DNA of 17,660 bases from Schoenoplectus triqueter (taxonomy: Eukaryota; Streptophyta; Magnoliopsida; Poales; Cyperaceae): contig CAXKVV010001946.1 in assembly GCA_964058805.1 (NCBI GenBank), forward strand, positions 1 to 17,660, written 5' to 3'. The notes under the pieces are model-generated. The model saw only the letters and a list, made by a program, of their open reading frames with translations. It did not search any database and was not told where the DNA came from. Of the stretch, positions 1-7,204 are shown in pieces. The position numbers and the translations under genes were made by a program. Within the stretch, counting starts at the first letter, position 1. Each line of letters starts with the position of its first letter.

Positions 1-60
1 TAGCGGGCGGTTATGGTCGACGGTGCCTATTAGGAGGTCATCGTCTGTGAAATTTATACA
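1..60 (-). pseudogene. Start of next polyprotein section (pre-protease motif), shifted frame, partial
   Basis: Translating the minus strand from base 60 downwards gives INFTDDDLL followed by HNRPL. This motif lies just upstream of the aspartic protease in plant Ty3/gypsy polyproteins. It is in a different frame from the gag segment that ends at 54, so an indel of one (or two) bases around 60-63 separates them. In a functional relative the two would be continuous, or linked by a programmed shift. No slippery heptamer or pseudoknot is visible here, so decay is the simpler reading. The catalytic D-S/T-G triad would be off the left edge. Only about 20 codons are visible. Confidence 0.6.
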
Positions 61-1652
61 GGCGGCCCGTCTTGCGTATTTTGCTCGACAAAGTATGACT
101 TGTACTTCTCGGGATCTTGCAAGGCCTGGATTAGTACCTCCCTTAGGTCTTGTGACATCATCAACGCGTCAAATATGCTTAATAATGCTGGAATTTTACG
201 CAGATGTGCCAACACATTATATTCTTCGCCCGTCGACCGGGTCCTTTCTGGGTTCTTGCTTGGATTCTCGACCTCTTTACCTTTATTCAGGGCCTTATCC
301 TTTCCTTTATCGGAATCCTTGGGAGCCTGTCTCTCGGGTATATAAGTCCCGGACCGGAGCACGGCTTTGCATTCTTCATTTTTGGTCCCAGAGGTGCTTG
401 CTTCCCCTTCGTCATTTGGGAAGAACATCTCCTCTAATGTTGGCATATCTTCGTCGTGAGAAGAATATACCATATTGCACGAAGCACCCCAGATCTCTTC
501 GCTTTCTTCTTTATTTATTTCTTCATCTACATTTTCCTTCTTTTGACCTAGGGTTAGCTTCTCCCAATCTTCTTTGGAGATGAAATGTTGAAGGGTGATC
601 ACTTCGGGACTGCCCTGCTCATATTCTTCAATTTTGTTCTTTTTGGACTTGTTGCTTCTATGCTTCTTTCTCTTCTTAAGAACCTGGTCTTGGCTCTGGT
701 CCACCTTATAATATACCCTGGGTTTTGGTGGGACCACTGGCGTAATGTCGTCTTTCCATTTCATGCCAGGTTCTTTCTTAAGGGCTTTAAGCATTTTAAT
801 TGATTTCTTCGATAGGTGCGTAGTCCATTGTTCTTCCTGGTCCTCGCTTAATTGGCCCGGGACTTCCTCTTCCTCGTGAGAGATCGTGTTGGCCTGCTCA
901 TGGGCTGATGGGCTTTGCAAGAACCCTTTTGGTAAAGTAATTTCACCGTTTTTATACGCCTTCTCGACCCAATCTTTGAAGACCCAGCAATCTTCGATTG
1001 AGTGCCCTATTATTCTGTGGTATGGGCAGAAGTTGGGTTCGTCCGATTTATCGGCATCTTCCGGGCGTTTACTGGCCGGCAGGGTTAGGCCATTCTTCAG
1101 TGCCCCTCTGAAGATTTGGGCAACTTTATCTTTTCTGAAGGAGTACGGTTTAGATTTCTTTTGTTTAAGGGATTCAAAACTCCGTGAACTCCCTCCTGGG
1201 TTGGGCCTGGGTCCCTTATTATAATTGTTGCCATTTATGCTACTACTGCCGCCTTGGGTGTCTGCGTTGGCAACCATCTTATCTTTCAACGAGGTGAATG
1301 CCACTTTGGTCTCGGCTCGGGCCCCTCGTTGCGGCCTATTATTCATAAAGCTTGGCACGGTATGCGGTGACATCCTTTCCATGTTGGATACCGATCTGAG
1401 CAAGTCTTTGAATGTGTTAACCTTTGTCACACCAAGAAGCATGCCCATCCACCCGTCAATGTTTTTCATGATTAGGTTGACGGCCTCATCTTCGGTTAAT
1501 GTGCGGTCACATTTGATGCTGAGGTTCCGCCATCTATTAATAAAATCTGTCATTGACTCCCCTTTCTTGGGTTTAGTGCTTGCCAGATCGGCTATGTTTA
1601 TCTTGTCAGACACCATGACAAAACGTGCCCTGAACGAGTCCGCCATCTCGTC
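54..1652 (-). pseudogene. gag: Retrotransposon gag, C-terminal part with variant zinc knuckle
   Basis: This continues the same frame as the upstream gag segment, directly after the TGA at 1655-1653; internal ATGs such as 1646 are not thought to be a natural start. Numbering from Met at 1646: residues 1-95 complete the gag core (MTDFINRWRNLSIKC and EAVNLIMKNIDG are typical); 206-220 hold a C-x2-H-x4-H-x4-C motif (C207, H210, H215, C220; bases 1028-987), a zinc-knuckle-like variant seen in many plant gypsy gags; 225-440 are charged and low in complexity; 430-445 contain AVLRSGTYIPE; about 477-520 hold a conserved helical stretch (NVLAHLRKIPALLSIFDALMMS...LREVLIQALQDPEKY) that in plant elements precedes the protease. 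The frame ends at TAA 56-54, caused by a nearby frameshift. No separate cellular function is suggested. Confidence 0.8.
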
Positions 1653-3431
1653 TCAGGTCCTGATGCTGTTGTTTTCCAGCGAATAGTACCATTGAAAGGC
1701 GGTTCCCACCAAGCTCTGAGGGAATTGTCTTAACAACAGTGCATCATTGCCGCCCGTGTTGCCGCACGAGGCTACAAAGTGGGCCAGGTGTTGTTCGGGG
1801 TTTAGGTCTTTATTGCCTTCCCCGGAGAAGGTCCTGAAACGGGGAATCACATACCCTTTAGGATATTCTTCCAAGTCGTATATGGCAGGGTATGGATGTC
1901 CACAGTTTTTAACAGGAGGGATAGCGTATCCACCTCCAGCTATTTGCATTTGCTGGGCAATCATGGCTTGAATCTCTTTCCGGGATATTCCCGTTGGTTC
2001 AGCCTCCACATCTATTGTTCTATGTGGATGGGGTTTAGAATCGACAGGTTGTTTCCCCTTATGATTGCTTTTGGTACTGTGGACCCCTTCTTGACGGGAG
2101 CTACCGGCTTTGAAGTTGGCGTCTTGTGATTCTTGCAATGACTTGACCGCCTTAATCAGTTCTTCGTTTTGCTTTAGCATGGTAGCGATTAGCTCCCGTT
2201 GCCTAATCAGCTCTTCATCCCGTGCCTCGATGTGGCCTTTTAGTATTTCAATTTCATCGATAGGCACTTCGGGACGTGTTTCAACGTCATCTTCATTATC
2301 AAAGAAGTCAGGGTTTTCGTTGTGGTCTTCCCCTTCCCTGCTGTTGCCTTCGGGGTTGACTCTCTTGGGTGGTCTCCCTTTTCTACCATTATTCTTATTG
2401 GTATTGGTGACGTGAGCTTGATTAGGCGGGGACTGGTCATCCTGGACCATATTCACCTCACCATCAGTGTCTGGATCAGTATCGTAGCTTATACTGATGG
2501 TGTTGACCGAGAAGTGCTCTTCGTAACGAGCGGTTCTTCTCTTCTTCTTTGCTTGATCAGGGGCAGTTATTTTTAGACTATTGAGTGGTATTCTCGAGCC
2601 TAATCGGCTGAATACACTCTTCTGACCCAAGCGGCTGAACACGCTCTCGGACGGAGCGTTGGACCTGCCGGCATTACTGGGCTGGGTTTGAGATTGGGGC
2701 TTTGTTGGCTGGGAACCCTTCGGGACCCACACCTGCTGGGTGCTAGGTGTTGCCTTTGGTGTAAACCTCCTTGGGTGTGGAGTGGAGGCAATGGCTTGCG
2801 GCTGAGCCATGCCTTGAGATTGGTTAGGGCGGGAGACGTATCGTCTCGACCTAGCGTTCTTAACGCTCTTCCTCTGCTTGAGGGCCCTGTGAGCCTTGTA
2901 GATGGCTTCTGCAGGGGTTTGAGACTTATCCTGGCGGCGCTGAGGCCTTTGAGATGGGCGAGGTGTGGGCTTAGGTACCTCCCATGCCTGGCGGAGCTGG
3001 CCTGTGACCGAGTTCTTGGCCACTATGCGGAGGGCCGTGAATTTGTTGGAGACTGGGATAGCTGGCCTAGCCACCAGCTGGTTTTGGTATGCATCCAGGG
3101 CCCTCTTCCTGGATGCTTGAGAGTTGCGAGCAGTCTGGGCTGCTGCCTTTGGGGCCGTCTTCTTAGATGGGCGCCTTCTCCTCTTCGGGGAGGCAGTAGG
3201 AGAGGCCATGACATTATTTGAGATCCCCTTGGGAGTTAGGGTGATCGATTCCTCCTCCTCGTCCGGAATGGAGATCCGGACGGTCGCGGGAGTGATCGTG
3301 GCCACTGGAGCTGGGCCGTAGATAGTAAGTTCTTGCGGGATGGTCCCGAAGAACATGAAGAGCTTGCCCTCTGGGCTCTGTGCAGGAGTGACGGTGTAGG
3401 GAGCAAGGTTGAAATTTCCAAAGTATGCCAT
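1653..3431 (-). pseudogene. gag: Retrotransposon gag, N-terminal extension and first part of gag core, ended by in-frame TGA
   Basis: Start chosen at ATG 3431-3429, context AAAATGG. An in-frame TTG five codons upstream lies in a probable splice-acceptor tract and is unlikely to be used. The 592-residue product has: a conserved-looking start (MAYFGNFNLAPYTVTP); a very basic Lys/Arg/Pro/Ser/Gln-rich region (about 75-300) that looks disordered and may bind nucleic acid; a tandem SVFSRLG motif at about 263-269 and 272-278; an acidic Asn/Asp/Glu stretch (about 310-390); a predicted coiled coil (about 391-435, heptad-like with EELIRQRELIATMLKQNEEL); and the start of the retrotransposon-gag core (about 515-592, including FSGEGNKDLNPEQHLAHF and TAFQWYYSL). 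The core is cut by TGA at 1655-1653, and the same frame resumes at once. In related gags this position is usually Trp (TGG), so one transition explains the break. In family terms the product is the structural protein of the cytoplasmic virus-like particle. Confidence 0.8.
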
Positions 3432-3435
3432 TTTC

Positions 3436-3470
3436 CTGCAAAACAAAAAAAAATACTTGAAAATTATTAG
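3436..3470 (-). promoter_or_regulatory. Candidate 3' splice site before the gag start
   Basis: On the minus strand a T-rich tract (TTTTTTTTTGTTTTGCAG) ends in AG at 3437-3436, four bases before the gag ATG, and a branch-point-like CTAAT lies about 30 bases upstream (3470-3466). This is good acceptor geometry for a plant intron. A GGTAAG donor-like sequence exists at 4023-4018, but it sits beyond the candidate primer-binding site, so the pairing is uncertain. Inference only. Confidence 0.35.
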
Positions 3471-3551
3471 TCATTTTAGCACATAGAAGACCACTTGTAT
3501 CTCTTAAGTATTCTATTTGCCTCTCTCTTTCAGAGATAAGAGGAGAATCTA

Positions 3552-3570
3552 GGTCCCACTGGGCGTGCCA
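3552..3570 (-). promoter_or_regulatory. Candidate primer-binding site (PBS)
   Basis: On the minus strand the sequence TGGCACGCCCAGTGGGACC starts with TGG, the complement of a tRNA CCA 3' end. It lies 120 bases upstream of the gag start, where a PBS is expected. On its LTR side, five bases away, is a TG dinucleotide (3576 on the + strand) that could be the inner LTR end. I recall similar sequence beside plant LTRs, but I have not matched it to a specific tRNA. Confidence 0.45.
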
Positions 3571-3575
3571 GATCC

Positions 3576-3880
3576 TGTGCGACCCTTTTTCGCGCGCCGC
3601 CGCACCGCCGCCGGGCGATGGGTTCTGCGGAAGAAGGACACGGAGATCCCTCCCGAGCGTGCATCTGCGTGGGTGTCGGCCGATTCTGCCGTTTAGAGAT
3701 GTTTGGATGCACATTCAGGGGGTTTTTTAGTGATTGTGAGTTCTTGTAGATTCCGGTGGGCGCAAGCCCCCACCGTTAATTACCCTGGGCTACGAACCTC
3801 GAGGCACCTCTGGATCTTTGAAAGAGAAAAGCAAATAGTATAGTTAAGAGATGGGCAAGTGGTCGTCTAAGTTTATAAAA
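3576..3880 (-). other. Putative inner end (R/U5) of 5' LTR, GC-rich, with stable hairpin
   Basis: This stretch next to the candidate PBS is GC-rich from 3580 to 3630 and carries a perfect 7-bp hairpin, CGGTGGG (3754-3760) with CCCACCG (3769-3775). Its position and GC-rich, structured character fit the R/U5 end of an LTR read on the minus strand. No second LTR is available to confirm it, and the outer end of any LTR could lie anywhere from 5.3 kb to beyond 8 kb. No coding potential is seen. Confidence 0.35.
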
Positions 3881-3893
3881 ATGGATCTACGGA

Positions 3894-4490
3894 AGATGAA
3901 CCTACCAACAGACCGGTTCAATCTAGGGAAGACAAAACCTACAAACAGATCGGTTTTATCCTATGGGGGACGAACCTACAAACAGATCGGTTCAGTCCAT
4001 GCCACCTCGAGATGTAACCTTACCAACAGACCAGGTTAATCTCTTCATAGGGGGCTTGAGGTGAGTCTACATACAGACCGACTCGACCTCTGTTGATCTA
4101 GAAGATAAACCTACAAACAGACCGGTTCAATCTTAACTAGTCAACAACCAATCACACAAAATACAACTCGAAGCGCTGAGCCGGTTGATCTTGAGGTTGG
4201 TGAATCAGGAGAAGGGTGGATATGGCCCACGTGTTTCTTCTCACCGATCTTCTAGATCATGAATTCGTAGCACTAAGCCGATTCATAAACCTAGGAAACA
4301 CAATTGCACACAATGTCAAACCTGAAGCGCTGGGCCAGTTCAACATTGAGGCATGTGTAAGTGAAGGAACCTACCTACAGACCGGTTCACATTCACTGTT
4401 TTGTGGATGAATCTACCAACAGACCGATTCAATCTCACAGTCTCGGGAAATGAGTAGGGAGACAAACTCGTCGACGGACGAGTTTAGTCT
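3894..4490. repeat. Nine-copy hairpin repeat with covarying stems (loop consensus TACMAACAGAYC)
   Basis: Nine units share a conserved 12-base loop close to TACAAACAGACC, flanked by complementary arms. Inner stems: GAACC/GGTTC (3898-3919), AAAACC/GGTTTT (3934-3957), GAACC/GGTTC (3972-3993), TAACCT/AGGTTA (4015-4038), GAGTC/GACTC (4063-4084), AACC/GGTT (4108-4127), GAACC/GGTTC (4367-4388), GAATC/GATTC (4409-4430), and AAACTCGTC/GACGAGTTT (4464-4485, with a different 4-base loop). In most units an outer stem follows, separated by a one-base bulge: AGAT/ATCT, GGAC/GTCC, GAGAT/ATCTC, AGGT/ACCT, AAGAT/ATCTT, GTGAA/TTCAC, GAT/ATC, AGAC/GTCT. The arms change between copies while pairing is kept. Function unknown; the region may belong to the LTR or leader of the neighbouring element. 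Confidence 0.75.
4164..4349. repeat. Second hairpin family with AGCRCTRRGCC loop (three copies)
   Basis: Three units share a loop core like AGCGCTGAGCC, at 4171-4182, 4269-4279 and 4325-4336. Two fold well. At 4259-4286, ATGAAT+CG pair with CG+ATTCAT around a one-base bulge. At 4316-4349, TGAA/TTCA encloses the 12-base loop and TCAA/TTGA closes it beyond a symmetric 3x3 internal loop. The first copy (4164-4199) is weaker: CAACTC against GAGgTTG. They are interleaved with the other hairpin family. Confidence 0.5.
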
Positions 4491-4503
4491 TGCCAACTCA
4501 AAT

Positions 4504-4731
4504 GGTCATGAATTACTTGTTCATGACACCGAGTCATTAAGATGTCACTTCGCTCGGACATCGTAATGTTCTTCATCTTCAAAGTCGACATATCTCTTCA
4601 TGCTGATGTCGTAGCTTTGGTCAATCTTCAACGAACGTCAAGATGTTCTTGTCTCGACTAATCATTCTACGTGTTGCATTACTTGTGCAAAATTACTATG
4701 TAGCCCTACACCCCTTGTGTGAGCGTATTCA
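4504..4731. repeat. Diverged large duplication, copy A
   Basis: Copy A of a non-coding unit repeated at 4733-5286. Shared landmarks in order are: a TCATGAA/TTCATGA hairpin (4506-4526), GTCATTAAGATGTCAC, GACATCGTAATGTTCTTC, a 26-base hairpin (4586-4611), one TCAAGATGTTCTTGTCTCGAC element (4638-4658) and a terminal CCTTGTGTGAGC (about 4714-4725). It contains only one copy of the GATGTTC element, whereas copy B has seven. Confidence 0.7.
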
Positions 4732-4732
4732 A

Positions 4733-5286
4733 TCATGAGTTACTTGCTCATGGCAGCGAGTCATTAAGATGTCACCTCTCTAGGACATCGTAATGTTCTT
4801 CTTCTCCAGATTTGACGTATATCTCCATGTTAACGTCACAACTCTGATTATTCTTCATCAAATGTCAAGATGTTCCTGTCTCGACATATTCCTTCATGTC
4901 GCTATCGAAGCCTTAATCTTCTCACGTCGAGATGTTCTTGTCTCAACGCGTCTTCTTCATATTGCTATCAAAGCCTTAATCTTCTCACGTCGAGATGTTC
5001 CTGTCTCAACACATCTTCTTCATATTGCTATCAAAGCCTTAATCATCCCACGTCAAGATGTTCTTGTCTCAACGTATCTTATTATTATTCATCAAATGTC
5101 AAGATGTTCTTGTCTCGACCTATCTTCTCATATTGCTATTAAATCCTTAATCATCCTACGTCAAAATGTTCTTGTTTCAACGTATCTTATTATTATTCAT
5201 CAAATGTCAAGATGTTCTTGTCTCGACATGTCTTTCTAAATGTTGTGCAAATATTCTCATGTGACTCTACACTCCTTGTGTGAGCA
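4733..5286. repeat. Diverged large duplication, copy B (internally expanded)
   Basis: Copy B has the same order of landmarks as copy A: a hairpin TCATGAG/CTCATGG (4733-4753), AGTCATTAAGATGTCAC, GACATCGTAATGTTCTTC, a 26-base hairpin (4813-4838), a run of GATGTTC elements and a terminal CTCCTTGTGTGAGC (about 5272-5285). It is more than twice as long because the GATGTTC element has expanded to seven copies. The 148-codon + frame at 4793-5239 exists because several internal units are 63 bp, a multiple of three. Confidence 0.7.
4859..5230. repeat. Tandem repeat of 62-63 bp and 46 bp units around TCAAGATGTTCTTGTCTC
   Basis: The GATGTTC core (AATGTTC at 5165) starts at 4869, 4931, 4994, 5057, 5103, 5165 and 5211, so spacings are 62, 63, 63, 46, 62 and 46. 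The 62-63 bp spacers contain TTCATATTGCTATCAAAGCCTTAATC-like sequence; the 46-bp spacers contain TTATTATTATTCATCAAATG. Each core is a near dyad (TGTCaAGA...TCTcGACA or CGTcGAGA...TCTCaACG). An eighth core lies at 4642 in copy A. Confidence 0.8.
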
Positions 5287-5363
5287 TTTTTATTTATCTC
5301 AAAAATATACAAAGCCCATATAATATCTTTTATTATTATCTCTATTATAAAGATGCATTTATT

Positions 5364-5398
5364 TATTATTATTATTATTATTGTTATTATTATTATTT
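5364..5398. repeat. TTA/TAA microsatellite
   Basis: About eleven TTA repeats, interrupted once by a G (ATTGTTATT). Simple-sequence repeat in an AT-rich stretch. Confidence 0.9.
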
Positions 5399-6500
5399 TA
5401 TTTATTCTATTTATCTATGTAGAAAAGTATTTACAAGAATAATAAAAAGGGGTAGCTATTAACTTAGAACTTTATTTATATTTTTGGGATTTTTATAATA
5501 GCTAAAATAGTAGAATTTTATTTTTATTATTTCTAAACTCTATTTATTCTATAGAAAATCACTTAATAAAATGGCAATGATTTTATTTGTATATTTTTTA
5601 ATGTTTGTAATAGCTAAAGTAATAGGATTTTATTATTATATTCTACTATTCATTATGTAAGAATCATTTACAAAATTAAAAGGTAGTTAGCTATACTATT
5701 TTACTATTATTATTTTTATTTATATTTTTTTATTTTTAATATATATTTTTTTTTTATAATAGCTAAAAGAAATCATTACTAATATTCTATTCTATTTATT
5801 ATACTATTCATTATATCTATTTTATTATCTCTATTTATTATCTATAGAAAAGTATAAGATTTTTATTATTAGTCATAAGAGATGAAATTCATTATGTTTT
5901 TATTAAAACTATTATTTTTATTACATTTTATTCATCAAAAGTATATTTTTGTATATTTGTATAGAAATAACAAAAGAAATACAATTCATATTGTAAAACT
6001 ATATTATCATTCTTTATTATAAAAGAAAATGTATTTTACTATTTATTACCATGATATTATATTTTTGTATTTTTGTGCTATTTATTTTTATTATTCTTTT
6101 ACAGAAAATATCAACATAATATCCATTATTATTCATATATTTTTTATTTATCAAGGAATATAGCTAATCTTATTATTTATTATGGCATATTACTATCATC
6201 ACTATTATTTCATGGAAAATCACTTGAAAAATCACTAAAATATATCTAGTTATTATTTATAATTTTTATTTGTATTTTTGGAATTTTTATAGTATTTAAA
6301 ATGACAAGTCAAATCTAGGTCAACTATATCAATATATGTAATGTATTTTGCTTTTAAATTGTTTTATCATGATTATATCTCTAAAACTGGAATATTATCA
6401 TATAGAAAAATAGTATGAAAAATAAGAAAATTTTAGAAACAAATTTGAGTCAATTTGGAGTTTAATAGTATTTTCAAATGATTTATTTACTATTTAATTT
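5399..6500. repeat. AT-rich block with decayed ~110-bp repeats, no genes
   Basis: The sequence is extremely AT-rich with stops in all frames. A recurring block of the form TTTATTT(G/A)TATTTTT...GGATTTTTATAATAGCTAAA appears near 5466, 5577, 5705 and 6258. It is paired with a second recurring piece, ATAGAAAATCACTTA-like, near 5413, 5548, 5648, 5838 and 6213. The first spacings are 110-130 bp. This looks like an old tandem repeat blurred by mutation. It may be part of a long LTR or simply intergenic DNA. Confidence 0.55.
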
Positions 6501-7200
6501 TAATATTCTGTTATTAACTTAACGGTTGGGCTTACTATACTGGGCCAATTCTTATTATTTTTCTTATTTGCTGTTATTAGGCCCAAATTAATTTCTTTTA
6601 TTATTTTTTCCTTTCGAATTGGGCCGGCAACACAGTCCCTCTAGTTTTTTCATTATATCCATTGGATGATCTCAAGATTAGTGTCGGGGCGGATGAGTAT
6701 TTCTGATTTATTCCATCCCTCTTTTAAATTTCTCTTTACGCTGGCACCGTTAGTTCACTTTGAGATTGAGGTAAATGTATCAAGATTTGTGCTTTCGTTT
6801 TAACAGTTGTGCCAAGCAATTTCACAGACACTTTCTTCTCTTGCGCTCTGAGATCCGTGCAAGAAAGGCGTCGCCGACGAACGGAGCTCCCGATTGAAGA
6901 TCGGATATTAAGGTTACCATCGCCTTGATATCCCCAATCTCATGACGGTATCTGATCGGAAATCCATGCGGTGGAGGTACGGTGTTGTCTGTACCGTTCT
7001 TCACCTCGGTACCGGTTTGGTACTAATTATGTTTGTGTCGATGAATTGAAAAACTGGATTCATACCAGTGCTAAATTCTCAACCCGTGGTGTCATCTTTG
7101 CTTAATAACCTCACTAATTCACTGCCTCTCATTAGAATTCATGAAATTCTGCTGTGATTAGTGATGATCTTCCCTTCTCTCTCTCCTTTTTTCTTGCACT
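6501..7200. other. Non-coding stretch, no supported gene
   Basis: The first 150 bases carry several GGGCC/GGCCC motifs, common in plant non-coding DNA. From 6820 to 7020 base composition becomes balanced, and a 65-codon minus-strand open stretch follows an AG (ending at 6822) with motifs PPPHGFPIRYRHEIGDI. It has no ATG and no recognisable domain, so it could be an exon fragment or chance. A T/C-rich tract lies at 7170-7200. No RNA gene is seen. Confidence 0.4.
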
Positions 7201-7204
7201 CACA

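Larger units (their letters stand above)
1..3575 (-). mobile_element. Ty3/gypsy LTR retrotransposon, 5' internal part (degenerate, cut by window edge)
   Basis: Read on the minus strand, the order is: candidate primer-binding site (3570-3552), untranslated leader (3551-3432), a long gag reading frame (3431-54), then the first residues of the next polyprotein section (60-1). That is the 5' half of a plant Ty3/gypsy element. Protease, reverse transcriptase, RNase H and integrase would lie beyond the left edge. The copy is dead as read: one in-frame stop codon and one frameshift interrupt the polyprotein. The outer limit is uncertain because no second LTR is in the window for comparison; 3575 is only where an LTR might begin. 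The family is supported by the gag core, the zinc-knuckle-like motif and the FTDDDLL...HNRPL motif; the lineage within Ty3/gypsy is not resolved. Confidence 0.8.

Noticed and set aside
23..3321. + strand frames opposite the gag region (for example 23-583, 1225-1686, 2688-3221)
   Set aside because: Antisense to a coherent retrotransposon gag with recognisable domains; no domain of their own.
3894..4490. CRISPR array
   Set aside because: Short repeats with irregular spacing, in plant-like DNA, no cas genes, and repeat arms vary while loops are constant.
4793..5239. 148-codon + frame with a repeated peptide
   Set aside because: It arises because several tandem units are 63 bp, a multiple of three. 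It spans non-coding repeats whose hairpin arms, not codons, are conserved.
6822..7004. Minus-strand open stretch with PPPHGFPIRYRHEIGDI
   Set aside because: It starts only at GTG, has no ATG, is short, and matches no family I recognise. Kept as a note in the non-coding feature because an exon fragment cannot be excluded.
7007..7014. CGGTACCG identical to the palindrome in the satellite
   Set aside because: Only eight bases, with no further similarity to the satellite on either side; chance.
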